The translations under genes and the position numbers were made by a program. Source: Botrytis cinerea B05.10 (taxonomy: Eukaryota; Ascomycota; Leotiomycetes; Helotiales; Sclerotiniaceae). From it: 64,000 bases of DNA. A model generated the notes under the pieces. It saw only the letters and a program-made list of their open reading frames with translations, searched no databases and was not told where the DNA came from. The stretch spans positions 4,030,001 to 4,094,000 of the forward strand of contig NC_037310.1 of assembly GCF_000143535.2 (NCBI RefSeq). The letters are read 5' to 3'. Below are positions 10,685-22,133 of this stretch, one piece after another. Position 1 is the stretch's first letter. Each line of letters opens with the position of its first letter.

Positions 10685-11800
10685 ATGGCAAACAAGCTGC
10701 CCCAGTCCGCTCAGGAACTGCGCGGTCAAGTCAGTGAGGCCTACCAACTTGCAGGCCTGTACGCCTTCGCTATTGGCGAGTTCACATTGATAAAAGTCCT
10801 CATCGATTACAAAGTCTTTGATGCAATCCCAGAGGAGGGCGACATTTCCATCGCCGAGCTGGCAATCAAGGTCGGCGGAGAGCAGGAGATCCTTGATCGC
10901 TTCATCTTTCAACTCATCAACGCCGAAGTCCTCGCGGGTCCAGCAACTGGCCGTGTTGCACACACGTACAAGTCAAAAAAGTACATCTCGACCACCATTG
11001 AAGCTGGCCTCGTGTGCCATGTTTTCAACATGCTCTTACGACCATTGGCACAATTGCCGACCTACTTCAAACAGCATGGCTTTGCATCTCCCAAAAGCTC
11101 CAAGGTCACGCCCTTCGGTATGGCCTTAAATCACCCAGATTGGGACGTCTATCAAATCTTGGACGATGAACCATCGCTTTATAACCAGTTCAACGGCGTT
11201 CTGAAGAGTCTGGGCTCTATGTACTCCCTCCAGGGAACTTACGACTTTTCATGGATGGAGCCAAAACTTACCGGCGAGCGCCTCGCTGTTATTGATATTG
11301 GTGGCAGCAGTGCCCTCGGAATCAAGGATATTCTCGATCACAACACTTTCATTCCCGCCCAGAGGTGTGCGTTATTGGATCTTCCTCAAGTGGTCGAGAC
11401 AACCAAAAACACGTGCCATGAGAGTCTCAAATCCATTCAATTTGTTCCCGGAAGCGTCTTCGATCCCTTTCCCAAGCATCTCCACGGCGCGTGCGTCTAT
11501 CAGTTACGACGGATCCTGAACGACTTTACGGATGAGGACGTGCTGCGTGCTCTCCGCAATGTGCGAGCAGCAGCAGCCCTTGATTCTCGGATTTTGATCA
11601 TTGAGGAGATGATGACGGGAGAACGAAACCTCCTGACGGCTGGTATGGACGTTTTCCTGATGATGGTCGGTGGAAAGAAGCGTAATACTGCTATGTTCAG
11701 TGATCTTGCTGTGCGCGCCGGTCTCCGCTTGACGGGCGAGTTCAAGCAAGTATCTGCGGCTTTTGATGACTATAGTGTTTTGGAGTTTTCGGTAATATAA
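10685..11800 (+). CDS. O-methyltransferase-like protein (Methyltransferase_2 fold), modified active site
   Basis: A single exon of 371 residues starts at ATG 10685 in good context (AAAAATGG). An N-terminal dimerisation/winged-helix region is followed by a class I SAM-binding fold. The SAM loop reads DIGGSSALG at residues 204-212 instead of the usual DxGGGxG. The catalytic region reads RRILNDF at 275-281, where active O-methyltransferases of this family have LHDW, so the general-base His is replaced by Asn279. OMT-like proteins that lost this His include LepI-type pericyclases/dehydratases in PKS-NRPS pathways. The protein may therefore be a non-methylating catalyst, or a methyltransferase using another base. 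It is divergent from CYP505 with a shared promoter. Confidence 0.85.
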   Translation: MANKLPQSAQELRGQVSEAYQLAGLYAFAIGEFTLIKVLIDYKVFDAIPEEGDISIAELAIKVGGEQEILDRFIFQLINAEVLAGPATGRVAHTYKSKKYISTTIEAGLVCHVFNMLLRPLAQLPTYFKQHGFASPKSSKVTPFGMALNHPDWDVYQILDDEPSLYNQFNGVLKSLGSMYSLQGTYDFSWMEPKLTGERLAVIDIGGSSALGIKDILDHNTFIPAQRCALLDLPQVVETTKNTCHESLKSIQFVPGSVFDPFPKHLHGACVYQLRRILNDFTDEDVLRALRNVRAAAALDSRILIIEEMMTGERNLLTAGMDVFLMMVGGKKRNTAMFSDLAVRAGLRLTGEFKQVSAAFDDYSVLEFSVI

Positions 11801-12765
11801 AAGATGGTGCTTCTGGACTTAGAAGGTGGAATCTGGTGACTTCACGATAGCAATTGTATGCGATCATTATAGCTTTAGTCATGTGTAGAATTTGAACAGA
11901 GTTGTGCTCGGGATGTCCGAGAAGAAGAAATTACCGCTAGTGTGAAAATCTATAATAGGCATAGTAAATCACTTATTAACATTATACTAATATGCTATAT
12001 TACGTAACAGAGTGATTTATTAGTGAATAGATTATAGATTCGTAGAAGCAAATTAAATGATTATATACTCTATATTATATAATTACATATCTTTATAATA
12101 GGCCATTTTCACATTTATAGATTTATTGAATCTTGTAACGATGAAAGTGTGAAAGAAGGACGAAATTCTCATTTTACTATGTAGAAGCTATTTATAGGTA
12201 CCTAGGGTACTCTAGTGCGCTAGTGTTCACGTATCAAATCTCTTCTAATAAATTATAAATAATATACAAAATTTTCTATGAATTGAAATTTAATTTTTCT
12301 TATTAAATAGAGGATGAAATCTAAGAAAACTATTTCAATTTAGTATACAAAATATATTATAATAATTTATTTTATATATAAATATTATAATCTCTAACAA
12401 CTTCTTCAATTATCATTTTTATTCATAAAAAACAATTGATTTTTTATATTCTTATAAATGTTTTTATAATAAATTCTAATTCTATTACTTTATATTTATA
12501 TACAGCTTTAATATTCTTATTATATCATAATTAAATTTGATTTCTAAAATTATAATCTTTTAATAAATAAATAATTATAAATTGTATTATAAATCAATAA
12601 TTCACTTTATTTTATTTTTTTAAATATAATATAGAGTTTATATAACTTATTTTCTTGATATTTTCAATTGAAAATATTAACTTTAATATTTTCTAGCCCT
12701 TTAATATTTGAAATCTCGAAATTATAATTAACTATAATCTCTAACTATCTAACCTATCATCTATT
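11801..12765. repeat. AT-rich, RIP-like repeat DNA
   Basis: After the OMT 3' end composition shifts abruptly to very high A+T, with no coding frame on either strand. The GTGATTTATTAGTGAATAG motif near 12012 resembles the ends of the inverted-repeat element that follows, so degraded copies of the same family probably lie here. Confidence 0.45.
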
Positions 12766-12822
12766 GTGCGCAGGAAAAACGTGACCTATAGGGCACGTGA
12801 TAAGAATATCTAGTATTTATAA

Positions 12823-14145
12823 CGTGGTTTATTAGTGAGTGAGTCATATCAGTGAATGAATCACTTTCATTTCAATTTACACTCTTCTCTTTCAATATAT
12901 ATTTTATCAACAATCCATAATGAATTCGAGTAATTAAGAAGCTTGTATATTCTCCTTATTATTAAAGCTATTCAAAAAAATAAAAAATAAAAAATTCGAA
13001 AAATTACAAAAATATATAATATTCTAAATATAATATTACAATATAAAATCAAAGGTTTTATTTTTCATTCCAAAGATCAATCTAAATCTTATAATCTTTC
13101 AAAATTAAAAAAGAATATCATTTCTGAATATATAATCAATATAAATTCGAAAGGTTTTCTATTTAAATTCAAGAATATAACAGATATAACAAATTATATT
13201 TTCAAATCAAAAAATACAAAATATATTAAAAAGCTTTAAATATATCGATTTGTAAAACATTAAATCGAATTAAAAATATATTTTAATTATATTTATAACT
13301 TTCAAAAAGCTCTTTATAAAAATTCTAAACTTTTTGAAAAGTGATTTCAATTAATTACAAATATATAAATGAAATATAATATTTTGAATAAAGATTTTTA
13401 TAATAAGGATTATATATATAGCAATAGTAATAATTAATATTAAATAAAATAATAGAAGCAAGATAATATAGTTAAATAATCCAGAATAGATTATAATAAT
13501 AATATATGAAAATAAAGAAAATTAAACTATTCTCTTATTCCTAATAATTCAAAAACAAGTTTATCTTTTTAATTAAAATATTGAAATAAATCTTTTTATA
13601 AAATAAATTATTAAATCTATATTTAATAAATAAGTGAATAATAAAACAAATTTGAAATAATTAAAATATTTTAATAAATATATTAAGAATTAAAAAAAGA
13701 GTAAATATCGAATATTAATATTAAATAGATATGAAAATTATAAATCAATAGTTTTTTTTAAATATATTGTAAAGAGAATAACATTATATTTAAAATATTT
13801 AATTCAATCATTTGATATTAATTGTTTTAATAATTTGAAAAATTTATACAATAATCAAATTAATAAATTTATTTAACTATATATTAATTATATTTTAAAA
13901 ATTAAATTCTTGATAATTTTTTAAAATTATATATAAAGAATCAATTATTTCTTAAAATATAAAATCAAGATTTCAAAAAACAAATTTAATCCCATTTAAT
14001 TTTAAAACTATATTTTCAAAATTATTAAAATCTTTATTATTTCAATCAATTGATTTGATTGTTATTAAATAATATAGTTTTGAAAATATAAATTGAGGTG
14101 AAAGTGATTCATTCATTGATATAACTCATTCACTAATAAACCACG
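12823..14145. mobile_element. AT-rich element with ~55-bp terminal inverted repeats
   Basis: The left end at 12823-12890 (starts CGTGGTTTATTAGTGAGTGA) is an imperfect inverted repeat of the right end at about 14092-14145 (ends TCACTAATAAACCACG). Differences are mainly transitions, as expected from RIP. The 1.3-kb interior is almost pure A+T with no transposase frame. A shorter relative is at 21548-22133. The DNA just left of it (12766-12822) resembles the start of the LTR at 14256, with ACGTGAC..GCACGTG and TAGTATTTATA, so it may have inserted into an LTR copy. A clear target duplication is not visible. Confidence 0.55.
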
Positions 14146-14186
14146 CTAAGTCCTTCTTCTATAAACTGAAAGTAAAGTTTGTTTAT

Positions 14187-14731
14187 TGTGAGACTAAAAA
14201 CACGTGACTTCACGGTCACGTGTTACTAGCATTTAGTATTTATAGCTTCTCTTTTTGTGAGAGTGAAAACACGTGACTTTAGGGTCACGTGTTACTAACA
14301 TTTAGTATTTATAGTTTTATTTTTATAGATCTAAAAATATTATCGAATTTTCTATTTTCTAAAGTTGTTTTCTGAAGAATTGAGTTGTTCAATTTCTATT
14401 GTTTTCTTTATCTTGTTGTTGTGATGTAGTGATTCATTTTATTTTATTATGTGTAGTTATTTGTTTTATGCTTGGTATATGTGAAGGCTTTTCTTGTGTG
14501 ACCATTATCACCTTCTATTCTTTTACATTCTGTAGATAAAAATAAAGATTGAATTTCCTACCTTCCAAGTTGACTCCTGAAGAATTGAGTGCCCAGCTCA
14601 TACCGCCTCCCTCACCTCGTTATTGCGATGTAGCGATTCACTTCATTTTATTATGTGTAGCCACTTGCTTTATGCTTGGTATATGCGAAGGCTTTTCTTG
14701 TGTGACCATTATCACCTTCTACTCTTTTACA
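14187..14731 (+). repeat. Solo LTR (outer copy) split by a second LTR
   Basis: The two halves 14187-14255 and 14528-14731 join to a 273-bp LTR of the same family as 14256-14527 and 56250-56520. It begins TGTGAGAC, ends CTTTTACA, and is flanked by a direct TTAT (14183-14186 and 14732-14735), a 4-bp target-site duplication. It has no internal region, so it is a solo LTR. Confidence 0.75.
14256..14527 (+). repeat. Solo LTR (inner copy) inserted within another LTR
   Basis: A 272-bp LTR beginning TGTGAGAGTG and ending TTTTACA sits inside the outer copy. The right flank is TTCT; the left flank is TTTT, the same 4 bp after one C-to-T change. It contains the near-palindromic pair CACGTGAC and GTCACGTG near its start. 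Confidence 0.75.
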
Positions 14732-14769
14732 TTATTCCTTTTCATTTTAATCCCTATATTATATGTTTT

Positions 14770-14916
14770 AGCTTAAGTATATCCTCGTACTTCGCTATCG
14801 CTATATAATGATTCGCTTTCAATTACTAGGTCTAGCTATTAAATTGACTATAGTATATACGAAGGCTTTTCTTGTATAATTTCTATCATCATCTACTTTT
14901 TTATACTATATAGGCT
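14770..14916 (+). repeat. Fragment of the same LTR family
   Basis: The stretch resembles the 3' half of the LTR at 14256, with the conserved GAAGGCTTTTCTTGT block at about 14861 and a CATCTACTTTTTTATA end. It is more decayed than its neighbours. Confidence 0.5.
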
Positions 14917-16196
14917 ATAGTAATTAGGTGTAGATAATAGAGAAGATAAGAGCTTAATAAGAGCAGCTCTATATCGAGTAAAAATCATATTTACAATTAT
15001 CTGAAGTTATTATAGAAAATAATCTAGATTATAGTTTATATAAGTTTTCTATAGTAGGAGCATATACAGAGCGCGCGCAAGGTAGACCGAGTATTACTCT
15101 CAAAGCTCATTTATTATTGATTGCATTTTGGGAATACTCACCGTATCATTGCTTTTCACGTTCAAACTTCACATATTTTTCTACAGAAATTCCTCCCCGG
15201 CTTCAGGAAACCGCTTTACGAGCTTTAGATCCAAACTCTGAAATAAGCGTTTCACTAGTTGCTTATCTCACTTTGGATCGACAGGGACCAAATCAAGAGT
15301 TCAATTAGCAGAAGGCAGAATCGCCGCAGGAGATTGACCTTGATTATGAGACAGCTCGAAAATCGACACCCCGTTTTCAATTCGTTCAAATATTCGAGAT
15401 GATCTACTTCCCTGCTTGTATTTCGAGTGGATTGATTGAACCTTAAAAAAAAAGGCAAAAAAAGATAAAAACCCAGCAATATCGTGCAAAGGACTGGGAA
15501 TAAACTGATTCATGGCGAGCCCTATGTGGCATTTCCATCCCAAATTGGAAATAAATACTTCTCAAGCTTAAAGAGCTCCAATTTGAATCGAGCTTCGACG
15601 AATTGACAATGAACTACCTACGATTTCGAAACAGAAAAGAGACAGACCCTCAATTCGACATGCTTTCCAATCCTCCTCCTGCCATTTCTGACGAAGTATT
15701 GTTCCCTCTATCCCCGCTTTTCCTCTCGCAACAATTCGGATATTCTCGGATGACGGTAAGAAAAAGGTCCTAGCTAGGGCTAGAGCTCACCGACCTCCCC
15801 TGTGTAGGGTGATTGTCAGACTCGTGGAGCGGGATGGCGTAACTTCCTCGTCACGCAGGAAAGAAAAGCGGCACGTTTTAATCCGTATTTGACAGCGCGT
15901 ATACTGTAAGAAAGAGGCACGGATCCTATATAGCCTGCAATTGGGAAGTGTACAATGCTCGGTCCAAGAAGAGACAAAAGAAACGAAATAACTGTGATGG
16001 GATTGTACCAATCACAAGAGTCAGCGCTAATTTAATGCCTTACCATATCTGGAATGCATGATGTTGCACTGCCAGCATTGTACTAACTACAAATGGAATA
16101 CCCCACGCCAAGTCGTCTAATAAAGGAGGGGCTCGGACCCCCAATCCTATTCTATCCTCAATCTCCGAATTTCACATTGTTTGCAACTTTTTTTAT
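14917..16196. other. Intergenic, no gene recognised
   Basis: Composition returns to normal after about 15060. Short open frames here (for example 15117-15308 +) match no family I know. The last ~150 bp must hold the hydrolase promoter and include CTCGGAC near 16132 and CTCCGAAT near 16162, which resemble the CGG half-sites in other cluster promoters. Confidence 0.4.
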
Positions 16197-17147
16197 ATGC
16201 TTCCCTTTCTCGTGAACGACGAAAAGTTGATGATGGCTGCCAACTTCGACAATATAAATGTTATTCAGACAAGAGCAGGACCGGTGGAGGCCGAGGTTTT
16301 AGGCTCGGGTTCAATCCCGATTCTGATCTTGCACGGCAGCCCAGGAGGTATCGATGCGGCCCGGACCATGTGTCAATTCCTCGACAAGGACCTATTCAGA
16401 AGTATCTGCCTCTCCCGCCCGGGATATCTCAAAACCCCTCTCCACCCCTCCCCGGCTCACCGTTCCATCACGGCCGAAACCGATCTCTTGGCAGCCTTAC
16501 TCGATGCATTAAAAATCTCACGCGTCGGTATTCTGGCATGGTCGGGGGGAGGTCCATCAGCTTACCTTTTCGCGTCTCGATATCCACATCGTGTATCAGC
16601 TATCATAGCGATCGCGGCCGTGAGCTCATCGTGGATCGCCCCCAAAGCTCATATCAGCGAACGTTTCATGTTCGGTACGAAACTCGGGGAGTCGATCATC
16701 AAAGCTATGGCTGCGCGTAAGCCCGCGCACATAGTGGAGACTGCGCTTATGGGAGAAGGTTCTCTCCGCGGTGAGGAACTTCACAACCTCGCCGAGCAGG
16801 TGATGGCTGACCCCGCGCAGCGTCAGGCCGTATTAGATATAGCGGGGACCGTCAACATCAGTGGAGCCGGAGGACGGAAGGAAGGATGGCTGAATGATGT
16901 GGAAAACTATGCGGCGATTAAAAGCTTGGAACTGGAACAGGTTCATTGTCCGGTTCTACTGGTTCATGGAGATGCTGATACGGACGCCCTTCCAATATTC
17001 AGTGAAGCTGCTCATGCACGATTACCTCTTAGTTCTCTTATCGTAATGCCAAGAGGTACACATCTCGCATTCTATGCCCACCCGCAAGCACGCGATGTTC
17101 AGGAGACGGCCAAGAAATGGTTCTTGGACCATGTACCACGTTTGTAG
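16197..17147 (+). CDS. Alpha/beta hydrolase
   Basis: A single exon of 316 residues. The oxyanion segment HGSPGG follows strand 3. The nucleophile is the Ser of AWSGGGPS near residue 117, in place of the common GxSxG. The acid is the Asp of HGDADTD and the base is the His of RGTHLAFY near the C terminus, so the catalytic triad appears complete. Length and motifs fit the AB_hydrolase fold (about 300 residues). Soluble; no signal peptide. The start is uncertain, since ATGs at 16197, 16230 and 16233 are all in frame. Hydrolases of this class accompany many fungal PKS-NRPS clusters (cytochalasan type), where they may release or guard intermediates. The specific substrate here is unknown. It is flanked by repeats on both sides. 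Confidence 0.88.
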   Translation: MLPFLVNDEKLMMAANFDNINVIQTRAGPVEAEVLGSGSIPILILHGSPGGIDAARTMCQFLDKDLFRSICLSRPGYLKTPLHPSPAHRSITAETDLLAALLDALKISRVGILAWSGGGPSAYLFASRYPHRVSAIIAIAAVSSSWIAPKAHISERFMFGTKLGESIIKAMAARKPAHIVETALMGEGSLRGEELHNLAEQVMADPAQRQAVLDIAGTVNISGAGGRKEGWLNDVENYAAIKSLELEQVHCPVLLVHGDADTDALPIFSEAAHARLPLSSLIVMPRGTHLAFYAHPQARDVQETAKKWFLDHVPRL

Positions 17148-17847
17148 TCATGCTAAGGCCAAACGTGACCAAGACCAAAAAGCTAAAGGTGGTCATCACA
17201 AGGGAGAGAGGGAACTTGACTACGATCGTGAACGAATTGATATTGATGGCAGCCGGAGAGGAAAGAAAACAGCAACTGGCAGTGGCACTTTAGTTTATAA
17301 GACACGTGTTTCCCAGACCTCACTCGTGGAAGCTTATTTGTCAGAATCTGTCCTGTATCCTGAAACGTGAAGATCGTTTGAACCACGTTTTTGAGATAAT
17401 CTTGGCATTCTGTAGAAAGACACCTCATTTCATCTAGAGGTCAGGAAAGGAGTGAACGAATGATATTCGTGGAACACTCAGTTTCTTGTCGTACAAAGTG
17501 CCGGTCCTCGGCCTTCAGCCTGGTCGCCTCAACTACTACCCACTTACATACATGCCTTCGGCCTTCAATACCATTTGCTTCTCGGGGCAATTTCCACCAC
17601 ATTTCATTTGCAGATTTTGGCGATAGTGTCGTACGTATGTCCGTCAAAAGGTAATAAGCGATTGTGGAGTGTCGTAGTGTGATTTAAGTTTGTTGGTACA
17701 GTCGGCTTACTGCCCGAAAAGTTGCATCACGATAGCTTGTGGTCACTTTTGGTATCACCTAGAGCCTATAGGACTACTATCCTGCGATAGCATATTAGCT
17801 CTGTAAGGCTCGCTTTATTCTCTAGGCTAATCAACTAGTCTTATATA
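17148..17847. other. Intergenic, no gene recognised
   Basis: Normal base composition, with a few short frames of no recognisable family. Probably hydrolase 3' UTR plus non-coding DNA. Confidence 0.4.
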
Positions 17848-17978
17848 GAGGATGCGGTCAAAATTCGTGAGAATATGCTAGTAACTGGTACCTTATTTAT
17901 GCGCGGGTCTTAGAATTGAGGGACTGTAAAAGTGTGGTTAAAGACATATATGATGTCTAGTAAAAGCTATAAAAAACA

Positions 17979-19189
17979 TTACCAATGAACGATCTTCCTT
18001 TCCTGTCCTTTCATCCGACCTTCCTTGTATTCATTGGCTCCATTAAGAGCGATTACCTTAAGTATATGCTCTAATATTCTCTCAATCCAGGCTTGAACCT
18101 TCTCCTGTTTAAGGTCTTTACAACATTGAATTCATGCCTCTTGAAGCTTCTCTTTAGAAGAAATAGGTTCTTTTAGTGTCGTTTTTCTCTTAATAAAGAA
18201 CCAACAAGGCTCAATCATATCATGGTCAAGAGAGTTAGTAGGCCATATTAATCTTTCTATACCCTCTGCAACATAGACTAAAGCCTGGTATTCATGAGAA
18301 TGAGCTGTAGTACCATCCTTTTGTACAATAGTATTAGGTCTTTTCTCTAAACACATTTTTGCAAAATGTATCAGCAGTTGCTTTAAGTTTTTCATAATAC
18401 CTATACCTACCTATAGCTCCCTTATTTTGTTTCCTAATAAAGCCTCCCATTCCAGGATTAGTGTTTACAAATTTAGGCTCAGTATCAAAGTGGTTGCGTG
18501 TTTCCATTCCAGCTACACCAGCTTCAGACTTCTCACATTAGAAGATCTTACTCATATTATCTCTATTCCTTTGCTCTGGATCCCTGATATAAGCTACTTT
18601 TTCAGCTGCCGTATGTTCCTTCCAGATATGATATGATCCCTTCTAATGATAGCTGAAACAACTCCATCACATAAACTCCTGAAAATCCTTCTACCTTCTA
18701 GTAACACGGTGGGTATAGTAGATTTCTGTTGAAAGCCTTCAATTCCGTCTTTACCTTTTACAATCCCCATTTGAACACTAGTTTTATCAGTCCAAATGAC
18801 ATTGTACCAATCTTCCAAAATCCAATTTTGATGGGTAAGGCATCACTCTAGCCACTTTTTCTTATTTATTAAGTCCTGGCTTCATTAAGAATGCGGTAAA
18901 AAGTACTTGAACTGATTTTCTTGCAGCCCGGCAAGAGCTTGAATGCTTTAGTGATCCTCCAAGATACCCATTCTCTTGTGCTTGATTTCCTAGTCAAAAT
19001 AGTAAGCACTTTTTGCCTAACCTTCTCAGTGGTTTTTGGCCTCCCAGGATGTTCTGTATCCTGAACGTACTCAATTACAGCAATGTCACTGACGTCAGGA
19101 TCCCAGCATCTCTTCCTTACTTTAGTAAACAATGAATATACATGCTTCACTGAAATAGAAGTAAAGATTTGTATATTTTCTGGTCTCAT
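17979..19189 (-). pseudogene. Tc1/mariner-like transposase, broken
   Basis: Three minus-strand pieces read in family order. At 19189-18869, an HTH/linker region carries GRPKTTEKVRQKVL and ISSSTFYRILNEA. At 18818-18594, NVIWTDKTS carries the first catalytic Asp. At 18395-17979, DGTTAHSHEYQ, the SLDHDMIEPCW block and an AWIERI..GGxNEY-like tail cover the other acidic residues. An in-frame TGA at 18132, frameshifts and missing sequence between pieces show the gene is dead. The usual SPDLN around the last catalytic Asp is altered to SLDHD. Confidence 0.8.
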
Positions 19190-20960
19190 ACTAACTGCAA
19201 AAAGGGTGACAGCTTGAACTCTAGCCCAACAGAATGCTTAGACCGAGGAGCCCGGGAGATTTTTTCTGAGGCCTTATAAAACAAGAATTAGATTCAGAAT
19301 GTGGTTGTTGTAACTGAGGAGGTAGTACGGAAAGCTGCTCAGATTTTATTTCAGAGACTGATTCATTTGAAACAGTAGAAGTATTACGGGAGCTGCTTCT
19401 AGGGTCATGTGGAAGTGGTTAGAGATCTTTCGAGGTGGTTTGATTAAATTTCAAGTAGGAGTTCAATAAGGTTGTAATTTGTTGCAATTTTTGTAATTAT
19501 AAACTAATAATTGTCTTGAGTACGAAGCTTTATATTACAAAGAAACCTATTCTTTTGGGTAGACTTTCGCTCTGTAGTGGATCGATAAGTCGACTGATAA
19601 GTTGATTGATAAATCGATTAGCTTTTAATTACACGATATTTGTTTTGTTTTGAAGCTATTCCTTTATAATATTATTAGTTTTAGTAAGCCTTTTTTGTTT
19701 ATTGTATTTTTTTTTTTTCTTTTTTTCAGGATTTAATATTCTAGGACTTATATTCTGTAATTCATAGTTTCCCATGATTAATGTTCTTCATAGGTTTGAA
19801 GTGTTTTTGATTATCTAATACATTTTTTATGTTTTGTAATTGAATCTGCGATACTTATATTACTAACAGTTTATTATTATTGTTATTCTTCTTCTTCTTC
19901 ATCTTCCTCTTTCTTTTGTGTAAGTCGAAGACTATAGTAGGACAGCTGAGCCAGAAGGCTCAACCGGTCTAGAAGTAGGTCTATGGGGCTAGCCAATGTA
20001 TTCCGGGGGACATTTTGAGTCTAGCTCAGGCAGGCTATTCTTCCTGCTGTGATAAACAAAATAGTGCTTCCATGTCCAGTCTCCTCCTTTGCCTTCATAT
20101 AACTTTTAATTTCGTCTCCTCTTATAATGAATAAGCTAGAGTATAAACAGGTGAATAATTTTATATTTTAGCCGGAAAAGCGTTACATGTGCGGTGAGGT
20201 GGGACCAGAACTTTTACATGCCCACTCCTTCCTCAGTATTCTTCCCCTCTTTCTAACCCAAAACTTGGGCCGCAGTCCGAGAACGTCATTGGGCCTGCCT
20301 TTGCAGAGAAGTTCTCTCGCCCGCTTACACTAGAAGCTAGAGGGCTTGTTTGAATAGCGTGACGTCCCCTCTGAATTCCCTCGGCTTCTTATGTGTAGCT
20401 CTCCCTTACCGGGCTTTCTCATCGATCCCTTCCTCCGGTCGTGGGTATAATATATTGTTCGACGGTATGAGTCGCGAGCTTTTGAACTCCCTGGAAAAGA
20501 ATCCCTCGTTGTTTGTGTGACTGGTACGTATCGACATTGAATTTGATGTCCCCAGGAGCCATAACCCGCCTTACTCCCGTCCATACTTTTACACGACCCA
20601 TTTCTTCTGTGTAGGGTAGTATATATTTGATCGCGATACAATATGCGAAGGGAGGTTGAAAGTAGAGGGATCGCATTCGTGGAAATTCTGCATCGCTATC
20701 CCAGAAGGTTTCGGTCGATCGTACGTACATGCAAGGCATCGGTTCCAATAAACACTAGGTGAAGGCAAAAGAATGAAATTCAAAACAAGGGACGATGTTG
20801 GATTCAGTAAAAACTTCTCCACTGAGTGTGTTTTACCCCTCTTTAGGCATATGCTGAAAACTACAGCCTAGGACCCCATTTTACGTTGCATTTTAGAGAC
20901 TAGCCCCTGTTAAAACCCACATTTATAAGTGGACAAAGACCCTTGGCTAGTTTTCATGAC
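19190..20960. other. Interior of the putative transposon, no gene recognised
   Basis: 1.8 kb between the transposase remnant and the right inverted repeat. The part to about 19900 is AT-leaning and the part from 20180 is of normal composition. Minus-strand frames at 20330-20822 look protein-like in composition but match no family I recognise. Confidence 0.35.
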
Positions 20961-20976
20961 TTTTGACCGCATCCTC

Positions 20977-21547
20977 CGTCCCAGTAACTACGTTTACGGC
21001 GGTCAGAGTCCCCCATCGTAACAGCATTGATTCAGGCTATCTACCGTTCTATAATAAGGCGTAGCTGAGAGAGCTACAACAGGATCAACTAGTTTACAGA
21101 ACATATGGCTTTGTGGGGGCCCCACACAAGCTGGACAATGCCAAGCCTTCACCAGCCTGTCACGAGGCGCACAGTCCCGTGAGAAGCTATGCTAATAATG
21201 TCACAGTTTAATCTTCATAGGCAAAATAATTGGTTTGACGAGAAAAACGTGACATTTCTAGCATATCTGGTCCGAAGTGCGTCCGAAAGACTGGATAATT
21301 TTGATTTTTCTTTAAACGGACTACTTGAGATTGTCTCCGACTATTGGCATACTGGATATACAGGCTACACACAGAATTTGACCTTGGCCATGCCCCTCAT
21401 CCCGAAGAGACTTTAAACAGCTTTGATAGTAGGATTGTAGGAAGCATAGTATGCTATGATGATGGGGGCTTTGCTAGTTATCGAGAGGTCAATCAGGGTG
21501 AAATCTGTAATTAACACTGAAGGGTGGTATATCAAATACTAGATATT
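20977..21547. other. Intergenic, no gene recognised
   Basis: Normal composition, no supported coding frame. A 75-codon plus-strand frame at 21189-21416 has no recognisable features. Confidence 0.35.
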
Positions 21548-21668
21548 ATAACATAGTTTATTAATAAACGGATTATATCACTAAATCGATCATTTCAAAA
21601 CACATCAAAATTAGTCATTTTAAGTATTCCTGTTCTAACAATTAACTGTTATTTTTAAAAGATGTAAG

Positions 21669-21703
<35 letters not shown>

Positions 21704-22133
21704 AAATTTCGTATAAATATTCCCATTATATTCGATAAAAAATAGAAATTGTAACGATTTTTCTTATAAAAAAACGTCTTTTATAAGAGCTATTATAATG
21801 ATTTGAATTTCCAATAAGTAATTAGATTTTTATGATATTTATATAATTTAATTTTATAGTTTTGATTTTAACAAAGTCTATCAATGAATAAATAAAGTAT
21901 ATAATTATATATAGATGAATTTTATATATAAAATAATAATTCATTTATTAGTATAACCTACCCGGTGTTAAGTTATATTAACTACTAGATTGATTATAAT
22001 ATATATAAAGGCTTTTCTTATATGATCTCTACTATCTTTCATTCTTTTATAATATATATATAAACAAATTTTGTATATAAATTAAGTAATCTATTTAGTT
22101 ATATAATCCATTCGGTGATAAACCACGTTATTC
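21548..22133. mobile_element. Short AT-rich inverted-repeat element, relative of 12823-14145
   Basis: The left end (ATAACATAGTTTATTAATAA at 21548) and right end (GATAAACCACGTTAT ending 22133) are inverted copies over ~40 bp with transition differences. They share the GTGGTTTAT terminus of the larger element upstream. A decayed LTR fragment with AAGGCTTTTCTTATATGATC lies inside near 22008. Confidence 0.5.
21673..21700 (+). repeat. A28 homopolymer
   Basis: Uninterrupted run of 28 adenines inside the AT-rich element; either an unstable simple repeat or a trace of a retroposed tail. Confidence 0.9.

Larger units (their letters stand above)
17848..20976. mobile_element. Putative Tc1/mariner-type transposon with extra interior DNA
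   Basis: A perfect 16-bp inverted pair bounds the region: GAGGATGCGGTCAAAA at 17848-17863 and its complement at 20961-20976. Similarity continues inward with interruptions (TTCGTGAGAA against GTCATGAAAA). A decayed transposase lies inside near the left end on the minus strand. The 3.1-kb length exceeds a normal Tc1/mariner element. A TA duplication is seen on the left (17846-17847) but the right flank reads CG, so the boundaries are not proven. Confidence 0.5.

Noticed and set aside
16181..16720. 179-codon plus-strand frame overlapping the hydrolase
   Set aside because: Arg/Ser-rich alternative frame without motifs; the overlapping frame carries the full hydrolase triad.
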